Shown here: piece after piece, positions 51,401 to 64,000 of the stretch
Layout of the letters: every line of letters begins with the position of its first letter
Position numbering within the stretch: the stretch's first letter is position 1
Assembly: GCA_963978545.1 (NCBI GenBank)
Contig: OZ021722.1
Location: 15,256,801 to 15,320,800 of the forward strand
Reading direction: 5' to 3'
From: Linyphia triangularis
Taxonomy: Eukaryota > Arthropoda > Arachnida > Araneae > Linyphiidae
Length of the DNA stretch: 64,000 nt
The notes under the pieces: model-generated
Told to the model about the DNA's origin: nothing
Databases searched by the model: none
The model's input: only the letters and a program-made list of their open reading frames with translations
Translations under genes and position numbers: made by a program

Positions 51401-52116
51401 TTTGCAACTAGGGTAACAGAAATTGTCATCCGAATCGATTTCCACATTCAAGTGGTTATTAAAATGAAATTTTACTTCTCAAAATTAGGTTATTGCCAAA
51501 AAAATCTTTACATCCCTTTGAATATACATTAAACTTGCCAATCCTTAGGCAATTTTCCAATTCTCAATTTTCGATTTTTAACCTTAATTTGTAGCCTAGG
51601 ATAATACAAGTCATCTTCCGATTTCTTTCTGATCATCAATTTGCTCATGAAATATTATTTTAGTACACAAAATCGAAGCAATGCTACGTAAAATAAAGCC
51701 TCAAAACAGTTTCTGAGCGCTTTCGTTTCAAAATTTCAACTTCTCATAGAGCTATTCAAAAATTGTTTGTTTTTTTTGCCAAAATTTTGAAATTTGTTTG
51801 ATTTTTAATGTGTTTTTGAATAAAAAAACACAATTTGGAACCATTTGTTAAAAATGAAATTTTCCATTCAAATACACTCAAAACTGAAATATTTCAAGAT
51901 TTTCAAAAAATTGAATTTCTTATTTTTAGAATACTTTTTTTAAATTAAAATTTGGTACAATAATAACTATAAAACATATATCCAACTGAAATTCGCAATT
52001 TGAAAGCATTTGAGCAATTTTCTCGAAAATACAATTCCCCATTGAAATCACATGGCGGACTATTCAATGAATAATAGTTCAAAAATTAAAATTTTCAAAT
52101 TTTTTTCCCGTTTGTT
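48475..52116. repeat. Higher-order unit copy B (3836-bp period, last monomer diverges)
   Basis: Contains L28 (48475), L29 (49753) and L30 (51223-52116), matching copy A at offset 3836. By eye only scattered differences appear, for example CCCC at 50561 against CCAA at 46725, and a two-T loss near 50450. Similarity to copy A ends at about 52140, where a GAATATCCAATTTC monomer replaces the expected one. Confidence 0.93.
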
Positions 52117-53853
52117 ATATTGAAGCTTATATATAGGAGAATATCCAATTTCAATTTTATAACACTCACTAAATAAAAAGTGGGTCTAAAGTTGTTCCAA
52201 AAAGTGCAATTTTCTAAAAAATAAAATTTCTCCATTGAAAACACATGGCGGGCTGTTCAATGAATTATTGTTCAAAAAGTAAAATTTTCAAAATTTTTTC
52301 CGGTTTGTGATATTGAAGCTCATATATAGGAGAATCTCGAATTTGAATTTTATAACACTCACTAAATAAGAAGTGGGTCTAAAGTTGTTCCAAAAAGTGC
52401 AATTTTCTAAAAAATAAGATTTCGCCATTGGAAACACATGACGGACTATTCAATGAATAATTTTTCAAAAAGTAAAATTTTCAAAATTTGTTCCCGTTTG
52501 TGATATTGAAGCTTATATATAGGAGAATCTCCAATTCCAATTTTATAACACTCACTAAATAAGAAGTGGGTCTATAGTTGGTTCAAAATGTGCAAATTTT
52601 TCAAAAATAAGATTTCGCCATTGAAAACACATGGCGGACTGTTCAATGAATTATTGTTCAAACAGTAAAATTTTCAAAATTTTTTCCTGTGTGCGATATT
52701 GAAGCTTATATATAGGAGAATCTCCAATTCCAATTTTATAACACTCACTAAATAAGAAGTGGGTCTATAGTTGGTTCAAAATGTGCAAATTTCTCAAAAA
52801 TAAAATATCCCCATTGAAAACACATGACGGACTGTTCAATGAATTATTTTTGAAAAAGAAATATTTTCAAATTTTTTTCCGGTTTGTGATATTGAAGCTC
52901 ATATATAGGAGAATCTCCTATTCGAATTTTATAACACTCACTAAATAAGAAGTGGGTCTATAGTTGGTTCGAAATGTGCAATTTTCTCAAAAATAAAATT
53001 TCACAATTGAAAACACATGGCGGACTGTTCAATGAATTATTGTTCGAAAAGTAAAATTTTCAAATTTTTTTTCGGTGTCTGATATTGAAGCTCATATATA
53101 GGAGAATCTCGAATTTGAATTTTATAACACTCACTAAATAAGAAGTGGGTCTAAAGTTGTTCCAAAAAGTGCAATTTTCTCAAAAATAAGATTTCGCCAT
53201 TGAAAACACATGACGGACAATTCAATGAATAATTTTTCAAAAAGTAAAATTTTCAAAATTTTTTCTGGTTTGTGATATTGAAGCTCATATATAGGAGAAT
53301 ATCCAATTTCAATTTTATAACACTCACTAAATAAAAAGTGGGTCTAAAGTTGTTCCAAAAAGTGCAATTTTCTAAAAAATAAAATTCCCCCATTGAAAAC
53401 ACATGGTGGACTATTCAATGAATAATTGTTCAAAAATTAAAATTTTCAAAATTTTTTCCCGTTTGTGATATTGAAGCTCATATGTAGGAGAATCTCCAAT
53501 TCCAATTTTATAACACTTACTAAATAAGAAGTGGGTCTAAAGTTGTTCCAAAAAGTGCAATTTTCTAAAAAATAAAATTTCCCCATTGAAAACACATGGC
53601 GGACTGTTCAATGAATTATTGTTCAAAAAGTAAAATTTTCAAATTTTTTTCCGGTGTGTGATAGTGAAGCTTATATATAGGAGAATCTCCAATTCCAATT
53701 TTATAACACTCACTAAATAAGAAGTGGGTCTATAGTTGGTTCAAAATGTGCAAATTTCTCAAAAGTAAAATTTCCCCATTGAAAACACATGACGGACTGT
53801 TCAATGAATTATTGTTCAAAAAGTAAAATTTTCAAATTTTTTTCTGGTTTGTG
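52117..53853. repeat. Satellite, short-monomer run (9 copies)
   Basis: 1737 bp, exactly 9 x 193. The first part resembles 1353-2300, including TTTTTGAAAAAGAAATATTTTC (52848, compare 1890). Ends with the CTCATATGTAGG and GATAGTGAAGC pair. Confidence 0.93.
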
Positions 53854-54457
53854 ATATTGAAGCTCATATATAGGAGAATATCGAATTTGAATTTTATAAC
53901 ACTCAATAAATAAGAAGTGGGTCTAAAGTTGGTCCTAATAATTGAACTTTCAAAATTTTCGTTTAAAATTTTTCCCATGTTAACAGTATATAAAATTACA
54001 CACTTCTTAATTTTCAAAATTTTACAATCATTTTGCAACTAGGGTAACAGAAATTGTCACCCGAATCGATTTCCACATTCAAGTGGTTATTAAAATGAAA
54101 TTTTACTTCTCAAAATTCGATTATTGCCAAAAAAATCTTTATTACCCTTTGAATATACAAATAAAAAAACACAATTTGGAACCATTTGTTAAAAATGAAA
54201 TTTTCCATTCAAATACACTCAAAACTGAAATATTTCAAGATTTTCAAAAAATTGAATTTTTTATTTTTAGAATACTTTTTTTAAATTAAAATTTGGTACA
54301 ATAATAACTATAAAACATATATCCAACTGCAATTCGCAATTTGAAAGCATTTGAGCAATTTTCTTGAAAATACAATTCCCCATTGAAATCACATGGCGGA
54401 CTATTCAATGAATAATTGTTCAAAAATTAAAATTTTCAAAATTTTTTCCCGTTTGTG
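53854..54457. repeat. Long monomer L31, diverged and internally deleted
   Basis: Module start at 53931. About 286 bp of the module are missing at about 54158, where GAATATACA is joined to AATAAAAAAACAC, removing one arm of the hairpin. It also has many private changes: CTCAATAAATA, CCTAATAATTG, GTATATAAAATT, TCACCCGAATCG and TTCGATTATTG. Confidence 0.9.
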
Positions 54458-57400
54458 ATATTGAAGCTCATATGTAGGAGAATCTCCAATTCCAATTTTA
54501 TAACACTTACTAAATAAGAAGTGGGTCTAAAGTTGTTCCAAAAAGTGCAATTTTCTAAAAAATAAAATTTCCCCATTGAAAACACATGGCGGACTGTTCA
54601 ATGAATTATTGTTCAAAAAGTAAAATTTTCAAATTTTTTTCCGGTGTGTGATAGTGAAGCTTATATATAGGAGAATCTCCAATTCCAATTTTATAACACT
54701 CACTAAATAAGAAGTGGGTCTATAGTTGGTTCAAAATGTGCAAATTTCTCAAAAATAAAATTTCCCCATTGAAAACACATGGCGGACTGTTCAATGAATT
54801 ATTGTTCAAAAAGTAAAATTTTCAAATTTTTTTCTGGTTTGTGATATTGAAGCTCATATATAGGAGAATATCGAATTTGAATTTTATAACACTCACTAAA
54901 TAAGAAGTGGGTCTAAAGTTGGTCCTAAAAATTGAACTTTCAAAATTTTCGTTTAAAATTTTTCCCATGTTAACAGTATGGAAAATTACACACTTCTGAA
55001 TTTTCAAAATTTTACCATCATTTTGCAACTAGGGTAACAGAAATTGTCATCCGAATCGATTTCCACATTCAAGTGGTTATTAAAATGAAATTTTACTTCT
55101 CAAAATTCGGTTATTGCCAAAAAAATCTTTATATCCCTTTGAATATACATTAAACTTGCCAATCCTTAGGCAATTTTCCAATTCTCAATTTTCGATTTTT
55201 AACCTTAATTTGTAAACTAGGATAATAAAAGTCATCTTCCGGTTTCTTTCTGATCATCAATTTGCTCATGAAATGTTATTTTAGTACACAAAATCGAAGC
55301 AATGCTACGTAAAATAAAGCCTCAAAACAGTTTCTGAGCGCTTTCGTTTCAAAATTTCAACTTCTCATAGAGCTATTCAAAAATAGTTTTTTTTGCCAAA
55401 ATTTTGAAATTTGTTTGATTTTTAATGTGTTTTTGAATAAAAAAACACAATTTGGAACCATTTGTTAAAAATGAAATTTTCCATTCAAATACACTCAAAA
55501 CTGAAATATTTCAAGATTTTCGAAAAATTGAATTTTTTATTTTTAGAATACTTTTTTTTTAATTAAAATTTGGTACAAGAATAATTATAAAACATATATC
55601 CAACTGCAATTCGCAATTTGAAAGCATTTGAGCAATTTTCTTGAAAATACAATTCCCCATTGAAATCACATGGCGGACTATTCAATGAATAATTGTTCAA
55701 AAAGTAAAATTTTCAAAATTTTTTCCCGTTTGTGATATTGAAGCTTATATATAGGAGAGTCTCCATTTTCGATTTTATAACACTCACTAAATAAAAAGTG
55801 GGTCTAAAGTTGTTCCAAAAAGTGCAATTTTCTAAAAAATAAAATTTCCCCATTAAAAACACATGGCGGACTATTCAATGAATAATTGTTCAAAAATTAA
55901 AATTTTCAAATTTTTTTCCCGTTTGTTATATTGAAGCTTATATATAGGAGAATGTCCAATTTCAATTTTATAACACTCACTAAATAAAAAGTGGGTCTAA
56001 AGTTGTTCCAAAAAGTGCAATTTTCTAAAAAATAAAATTTCTCCATTGAAAACACATGGCGGACTGTTCAATGAATTATTGTTCAAACAGTAAAATTTTC
56101 AAAATTTTTTCCTGTGTGCGATATTGAAGCTTATATATAGGAGAATCTCCAATTCCAATTTTATAACACTCACTAAATAAGAAGTGGGTCTATAGTTGGT
56201 TCAAAATGTGCAAATTTCTCAAAAATAAAATTTCCCCATTGAAAACACATGGCGGACTGTTCAATGAATTATTGTTCAAAAAGTAAAATTTTCAAAATTT
56301 TTTCCGGTTTGTGATATCGAAGCTCATATATAGGAGAATCTCGAATTTGAATTTTATAACACTCACTAAATAAGAAGTGGGTCTAAAGTTGTTCCAAAAA
56401 GTGCAATTTTCTCAAAAATAAGATTTCGCCATTGAAAACACATGACGGACTGTTCAATGAATAATTGTTCAAAAATTAAAATTTTCAAAATTTTTTCCCG
56501 TGTGTGATATTGAAGCTTATATATAGGAGAATCTCTAATTCCAATTTTATAACACTTACTAAATAAGAAGTGGGTCTAAAGTTGTTCCAAAAAGTGCAAT
56601 TTTCTAAAAAATAAAATTTCCCCATTGAAAACACATGGCGGACTGTTCAATGAATTATTGTTCAAAAAGTAAAATTTTCAAAATTTTTTCCATTGTGTGA
56701 TATTGAAGCTTATATATAGGAGAATCTCCATTTTCAATTTTATAACACTCACTAAATAAAAAGTGGGTCTAAAGTTGTTCCAAAAAGTGCAATTTTCTAA
56801 AAAATAAAATTCCCCCATTGAAAACACATGGTGGACTATTCAATGAATAATTGATCAAAAATTAAAATTTTCAAAATTTTTTCCAGTGTGTGGTATTGAA
56901 GCTTATATATAGGAGAATCTCCAATTCCAATTTTATAACACTTACTAAATAAGAAGTGGGTCTAAAGTTGTTCCAAAAAGTGCAATTTTCTAAAAAATAA
57001 AATTTCCCCATTGAAAACACATGGCGGACTGTTCAATGAATTATTGTTCAAAAAGTAAAATTTTCAAAATTTTTTCCGGTTTGTGATATTGAAGCTCATA
57101 TATAGGAGAATCTCGAATTTGAATTTTATAACACTCACTAAATAAGAAGTGGGTCTATAGTTGGTTCGAAATGTGCAATTTTCTCAAAAATAAAATTTCA
57201 CAATTGAAAACACATGGCGGACTGTTCAATGAATTATTGTTCGAAAAGTAAAATTTTCAAAATTTTTTCCGGTGTGTGATATTGAAGCTCATATATAGGA
57301 GAATCTCGAATTTGAATTTTATAACACTCACTAAATAAGAAGTGGGTCTAAAGTTGTTCCAAAAAGTGCAATTTTCTCAAAAATAAGATTTCAACATTGA

Positions 57401-58363
57401 AAACACATGACGGACTATTCAATGATTAATTTTTCAAAAAGTAAAATTTTCAAAATTTTTTCCGGTGTGTGATATTGAAACTTATATATAGGAGAATCTC
57501 CAATTCCAATTTTATAACACTCACTAAATAAGAAGTGGGTCTAAAGTTGGTCCTAAAAATTGAACTTTCAAAATTTTCGTTTAAAATTTTTTCCATGTTA
57601 ACAGTATGGAAAATTTCACACTTCTAAATTTTCAAAATTTTACAATCATTTTGCAACTAGGGTAACAGAAATTGTCATCCGAATCGATTTCCACATTCAA
57701 GTGGTTATTAAAATGAAATTTTACTTCTCAAAATTCGGTTATTGCCAAAAAAATCTTTATATCCCTTTGAATATACATTAAACTTGCCAATCCTTAGGCA
57801 ATTTTCCAATTCTTAATTTTCGAATTTTAACCTTAATTTGTAGCCTAGGATAATAAAAGTCATCTTCCGATTTCTTTCTGATCATCAATTTGCTCATGAA
57901 ATATTATTTTAGTACACAAAATCGAAGCAATGCTACTTAAAATAAAGCCTCCAAACAGTTTCTGAGCGCTTTCGTTTCAAAATTTCAACTTCTCATAGAG
58001 CTATTCAAAAATAGTTTTTTTTTTGCCAAAATTTTGAAATTTGTTTGATTTTTAATGTGTTTTTGAATAAAAAAACACAATTTGGAACCATTTGTTAAAA
58101 ATGAAATTTTCCATTCAAATACACTCAAAACTGAAATATTTCAAGATTTTCAAAAAATTGAATTTTTTATTTTTAGAATACTTTTTTTAAATTAAAATTT
58201 GGTACAATAATAACTATAAAACATATATCCAACTGCAATTCGCAATTTGAAAGCATTTGAGCAATTTTCTCGAAAATACAATTCCCCATTGAATTCACAT
58301 GGCGGACTATTCAATGAATAATTGTTCAAAAATTAAAATTTTCAAAATTTTTTCCCGTTTGTG
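54458..58363. repeat. Higher-order unit copy 1 (3906 bp)
   Basis: Order: two short monomers, L32 (54844-55734), nine short monomers (55735-57471), L33 (57472-58363). Starts at the CTCATATGTAGG monomer. L32 has GTAAACTAGG and CCGGTTTC variants; L33 has GCTACTTAAAATAAAGCCTCC. Confidence 0.95.
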
Positions 58364-61300
58364 ATATTGAAGCTCATATGTAGGAGAATCTCCAATTCCA
58401 ATTTTATAACACTTACTAAATAAGAAGTGGGTCTAAAGTTGTTCCAAAAAGTGCAATTTTCTAAAAAATAAAATTTCCCCATTGAAAACACATGGCGGAC
58501 TGTTCAATGAATTATTGTTCAAAAAGTAAAATTTTCAAATTTTTTTCCGGTGTGTGATAGTGAAGCTTATATATAGGAGAATCTCCAATTCCAATTTTAT
58601 AACACTCACTAAATAAGAAGTGGGTCTATAGTTGGTTCAAAATGTGCAAATTTCTCAAAAATAAAATTTCCCCATTGAAAACACATGGCGGACTGTTCAA
58701 TGAATTATTGTTCAAAAAGTAAAATTTTCAAATTTTTTTCTGGTTTGTGATATTGAAGCTCATATATAGGAGAATATCGAATTTGAATTTTATAACACTC
58801 ACTAAATAAGAAGTGGGTCTAAAGTTGGTCCTAAAAATTGAACTTTCAAAATTTTCGTTTAAAATTTTTCCCATGTTAACAGTATGGAAAATTACACACT
58901 TCTGAATTTTCAAAATTTTACCATCATTTTGCAACTAGGGTAACAGAAATTGTCATCCGAATCGATTTCCACATTCAAGTGGTTATTAAAATGAAATTTT
59001 ACTTCTCAAAATTCGGTTATTGCCAAAAAAATCTTTATATCCCTTTGAATATACATTAAACTTGCCAATCCTTAGGCAATTTTCCAATTCTCAATTTTCG
59101 ATTTTTAACCTTAATTTGTAAACTAGGATAATAAAAGTCATCTTCCGGTTTCTTTCTGATCATCAATTTGCTCATGAAATGTTATTTTAGTACACAAAAT
59201 CGAAGCAATGCTACGTAAAATAAAGCCTCAAAACAGTTTCTGAGCGCTTTCGTTTCAAAATTTCAACTTCTCATAGAGCTATTCAAAAATAGTTTTTTTT
59301 GCCAAAATTTTGAAATTTGTTTGATTTTTAATGTGTTTTTGAATAAAAAAACACAATTTGGAACCATTTGTTAAAAATGAAATTTTCCATTCAAATACAC
59401 TCAAAACTGAAATATTTCAAGATTTTCGAAAAATTGAATTTTTTATTTTTAGAATACTTTTTTTTTAATTAAAATTTGGTACAAGAATAATTATAAAACA
59501 TATATCCAACTGCAATTCGCAATTTGAAAGCATTTGAGCAATTTTCTTGAAAATACAATTCCCCATTGAAATCACATGGCGGACTATTCAATGAATAATT
59601 GTTCAAAAAGTAAAATTTTCAAAATTTTTTCCCGTTTGTGATATTGAAGCTTATATATAGGAGAGTCTCCATTTTCGATTTTATAACACTCACTAAATAA
59701 AAAGTGGGTCTAAAGTTGTTCCAAAAAGTGCAATTTTCTAAAAAATAAAATTTCCCCATTAAAAACACATGGCGGACTATTCAATGAATAATTGTTCAAA
59801 AATTAAAATTTTCAAATTTTTTTCCCGTTTGTTATATTGAAGCTTATATATAGGAGAATGTCCAATTTCAATTTTATAACACTCACTAAATAAAAAGTGG
59901 GTCTAAAGTTGTTCCAAAAAGTGCAATTTTCTAAAAAATAAAATTTCTCCATTGAAAACACATGGCGGACTGTTCAATGAATTATTGTTCAAACAGTAAA
60001 ATTTTCAAAATTTTTTCCTGTGTGCGATATTGAAGCTTATATATAGGAGAATCTCCAATTCCAATTTTATAACACTCACTAAATAAGAAGTGGGTCTATA
60101 GTTGGTTCAAAATGTGCAAATTTCTCAAAAATAAAATTTCCCCATTGAAAACACATGGCGGACTGTTCAATGAATTATTGTTCAAAAAGTAAAATTTTCA
60201 AAATTTTTTCCGGTTTGTGATATCGAAGCTCATATACAGGAGAATCTCGAATTTGAATTTTATAACACTCACTAAATAAGAAGTGGGTCTAAAGTTGTTC
60301 CAAAAAGTGCAATTTTCTCAAAAATAAGATTTCGCCATTGAAAACACATGACGGACTGTTCAATGAATAATTGTTCAAAAATTAAAATTTTCAAAATTTT
60401 TTCCCGTGTGTGATATTGAAGCTTATATATAGGAGAATCTCTAATTCCAATTTTATAACACTTACTAAATAAGAAGTGGGTCTAAAGTTGTTCCAAAAAG
60501 TGCAATTTTCTAAAAAATAAAATTTCCCCATTGAAAACACATGGCGGACTGTTCAATGAATTATTGTTCAAAAAGTAAAATTTTCAAAATTTTTTCCATT
60601 GTGTGATATTGAAGCTTATATATAGGAGAATCTCCATTTTCAATTTTATAACACTCACTAAATAAAAAGTGGGTCTAAAGTTGTTCCAAAAAGTGCAATT
60701 TTCTAAAAAATAAAATTCCCCCATTGAAAACACATGGTGGACTATTCAATGAATAATTGATCAAAAATTAAAATTTTCAAAATTTTTTCCAGTGTGTGGT
60801 ATTGAAGCTTATATATAGGAGAATCTCCAATTCCAATTTTATAACACTTACTAAATAAGAAGTGGGTCTAAAGTTGTTCCAAAAAGTGCAATTTTCTAAA
60901 AAATAAAATTTCCCCATTGAAAACACATGGCGGACTGTTCAATGAATTATTGTTCAAAAAGTAAAATTTTCAAAATTTTTTCCGGTTTGTGATATTTAAG
61001 CTCATATATAGGAGAATCTCGAATTTGAATTTTATAACACTCACTAAATAAGAAGTGGGTCTATAGTTGGTTCGAAATGTGCAATTTTCTCAAAAATAAA
61101 ATTTCACAATTGAAAACACATGGCGGACTGTTCAATGAATTATTGTTCGAAAAGTAAAATTTTCAAAATTTTTTCCGGTGTGTGATATTGAAGCTCATAT
61201 ATAGGAGAATCTCGAATTTGAATTTTATAACACTCACTAAATAAGAAGTGGGTCTAAAGTTGTTCCAAAAAGTGCAATTTTCTCAAAAATAAGATTTCAA

Positions 61301-62462
61301 CATTGAAAACACATGACGGACTATTCAATGATTAATTTTTCAAAAAGTAAAATTTTCAAAATTTTTTCCGGTGTGTGATATTGAAACTTATATATAGGAG
61401 AATCTCCAATTCCAATTTTATAACACTCACTAAATAAGAAGTGGGTCTAAAGTTGGTCCTAAAAATTGAACTTTCAAAATTTTCGTTTAAAATTTTTTCC
61501 ATGTTAACAGTATGGAAAATTTCACACTTCTAAATTTTCAAAATTTTACAATCATTTTGCAACTAGGGTAACAGAAATTGTCATCCGAATCGATTTCCAC
61601 ATTCAAGTGGTTATTAAAATGAAATTTTACTTCTCAAAATTCGGTTATTGCCAAAAAAATCTTTATATCCCTTTGAATATACATTAAACTTGCCAATCCT
61701 TAGGCAATTTTCCAATTCTCAATTTTCGAATTTTAACCTTAATTTGTAGCCTAGGATAATAAAAGTCATCTTCCGATTTCTTTCTGATCATCAATTTGCT
61801 CATGAAATATTATTTTAGTACACAAAATCGAAGCAATGCTACTTAAAATAAAGCCTCCAAACAGTTTCTGAGCGCTTTCGTTTCAAAATTTCAACTTCTC
61901 ATAGAGCTATTCAAAAATAGTTTTTTTTTTGCCAAAATTTTGAAATTTGTTTGATTTTTAATGTGTTTTTGAATAAAAAAACACAATTTGGAACCATTTG
62001 TTAAAAATGAAATTTTCCATTCAAATACACTCAAAACTGAAATATTTCAAGATTTTCAAAAAATTGAATTTTTTATTTTTAGAATACTTTTTTTAAATTA
62101 AAATTTGGTACAATAATAACTATAAAACATATATCCAACTGCAATTCGCAATTTGAAAGCATTTGAGCAATTTTCTCGAAAATACAATTCCCCATTGAAT
62201 TCACATGGCGGACTATTCAATAAATAATTGTTCAAAAATTAAAATTTTCAAAATTTTTTCCCGTTTGTGATATCGAAGCTTATATATAGTCGAATATCCA
62301 ATTTCAATTTTATAACACTCACTAAATAAAAAGTGGGTCTAAAGTTGTTCCAAAAAATGCAATTTTCTAAAAAATAAAATTCCCCCATTGAAAACACATG
62401 GTGGACTATTCAATGAATAATTGTTCAAAAATTAAAATTTTCAAAATTTTTTCCCGTTTGTG
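58364..62462. repeat. Higher-order unit copy 2 (4099 bp = 3906 + 193)
   Basis: Contains L34 (58750) and L35 (61378-62269) in the same order as copy 1, at offset 3906, plus one extra short monomer at 62270-62462 with the private TATATAGTCGAATATCC. By eye I see only four substitutions against copy 1: 60237, 60997, 61720 and 62222. Confidence 0.95.
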
Positions 62463-64000
62463 ATATTGAAGCTCATATGTAGGAGAATCTCCAATTCCAA
62501 TTTTATAACACTTACTAAATAAGAAGTGGGTCTAAAGTTGTTCCAAAAAGTGCAATTTTCTAAAAAATAAAATTTCCCCATTGAAAACACATGGCGGACT
62601 GTTCAATGAATTATTGTTCAAAAAGTAAAATTTTCAAATTTTTTTCCGGTGTGTGATAGTGAAGCTTATATATAGGAGAATCTCCAATTCCAATTTTATA
62701 ACACTCACTAAATAAGAAGTGGGTCTATAGTTGGTTCAAAATGTGCAAATTTCTCAAAAATAAAATTTCCCCATTGAAAACACATGGCGGACTGTTCAAT
62801 GAATTATTGTTCAAAAAGTAAAATTTTCAAATTTTTTTCTGGTTTGTGATATTGAAGCTCATATATAGGAGAATATCGAATTTGAATTTTATAACACTCA
62901 CTAAATAAGAAGTGGGTCTAAAGTTGGTCCTAAAAATTGAACTTTCAAAATTTTCGTTTAAAATTTTTCCCATGTTAACAGTATGGAAAATTACACACTT
63001 CTGAATTTTCAAAATTTTACCATCATTTTGCAACTAGGGTAACAGAAATTGTCATCCGAATCGATTTCCACATTCAAGTGGTTATTAAAATGAAATTTTA
63101 CTTCTCAAAATTCGGTTATTGCCAAAAAAATCTTTATATCCCTTTGAATATACATTAAACTTGCCAATCCTTATACAATTTTCCAATTCTCAATTTTCGA
63201 TTTTTAACCTTAATTTGTAGCCTAGGATAATAAAAGTCACCTTCCGATTTCTTTCTGATCATCAATTTGCTCATGAAATATTATTTTAGTACACAAAATC
63301 GAAGCAATGCTACGTAAAATAAAGCCTCAAAACAGTTTCTGAGCGCTTTCGTTTCAAAATTTCAACTTCCCATAGAGCTATGCAAAAATAGTTTTTTTTG
63401 GCAAAATTTTGAAATTTGTTTGATTTTTAATGTGTTTTTGAATAAAAAAACACAATTTGGAACCATTTGTTAAAAATGAAATTTTCCATTCAAATACACT
63501 CAAAACTGAAATATTTCAAGATTTTCGAAAAATTGAATTTTTTATTTTTAGAATACTTTTTTTTAATTAAAATTTGGTACAAGAATAATTATAAAACATA
63601 TATCCAACTGCAATTCGCAATTTGAAAGCATTTGAGCAATTTTCTCGAAAATACAATTCCCCAATGAATTCACATGGCGGACTATTCAATGAGAAATTGT
63701 TCAAAAATTTAAATTTTCAAAATTTTTTCCCGTTTGTGATATTGAAGCTTATATATAGGAGAATATCCAATTTCAATTTTATAACACTCACTAAATAAAA
63801 AATGGGTCTAAAGTTGTTCCAAAAAGTGCAATTTTCTCAAAAATAAGATTTCGCCATTGAAAACACATGACGGACTGTTCAATGAATTATTTTTCAAAAA
63901 GTAAAATTTTCAAAATTTTTTCCGGTTTGTGATATTGAAGCTCATATATAGGAGAATCTCCTATTCGAATTTTATAACACTCACTAAATAAGAAGTGGGT
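62463..64000. repeat. Start of a third higher-order copy, then divergence
   Basis: Two short monomers and L36 (62849-63738) match copies 1 and 2 up to about 63170. Then L36 switches to CCTTATACAATTTTCC and TAGCCTAGGATAA, so it is a mosaic of two L types. One and a third short monomers follow to the window edge; the array continues beyond. Confidence 0.92.

Noticed and set aside
1..64000. Telomeric repeats, rRNA, tRNA genes
   Set aside because: No TTAGG/TTAGGG-type runs, no cloverleaf-like or rRNA-like stretches were seen in the satellite or the retroelement.

Overview
The window is a eukaryotic, metazoan-type heterochromatic satellite array. About 95% of it is one AT-rich tandem repeat family, interrupted once by a broken BEL/Pao LTR retrotransposon on the minus strand. 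BEL/Pao elements are known only from animals; an arthropod or another invertebrate is plausible, but nothing here fixes the species. I found no functional host gene, tRNA, rRNA, CRISPR array or bacterial operon.

Satellite grammar. There are two monomer forms. The short form (S) is about 193 bp, with roughly 148 copies. The long form (L) is about 890 bp, with 36 copies that carry the module start plus one 5'-truncated copy. L is an S monomer in which about 11 bases are replaced, always at the same site, by a module of about 709 bp. Distances between successive L copies fall within a few bases of 890 + n x 193 wherever the L copies are intact and nothing else is inserted, with n from 1 to 12. 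The array therefore evolves by gain and loss of whole monomers. L monomers start near 2318, 4642, 6499, 7774, 12702, 14778, 17024, 18300, 19383, 21432, 23094, 24756, 26032, 29239, 30711, 31793, 32875, 33958, 36393, 37863, 39139, 40610, 41697, 43167, 44639, 45917, 47388, 48475, 49753, 51223, 53854, 54844, 57472, 58750, 61378 and 62849.

Layout. 1-9189: S runs with four L copies, the first internally deleted. 9190-12529: BEL/Pao fragment read right to left, comprising the C-terminal part of RT, RNase H, an in-frame stop inside the H2C2 zinc-binding region, integrase, a DUF5641-like tail, a noncoding stretch, and a partial 3' LTR. 12530-17023: satellite resumes, with a chimeric junction near 14218. 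17024-36392: mixed S/L array, including a strict L-S-L-S run (30711-34848) and long S-only runs. 36393-52116: mosaic higher-order repeats, including a 3836-bp unit in tandem (44639 and 48475) with an earlier partial copy. 52117-64000: a S-only run, a deleted and diverged L copy, then a 3906-bp higher-order unit repeated almost identically, the second copy longer by exactly one 193-bp monomer, and the start of a third copy.

No genes work together here. The interest lies in the two-form satellite, its quantised rearrangements, the origin of the ~700-bp module, and the way a retroelement fragment replaced 68 bp of satellite without a visible target-site duplication.
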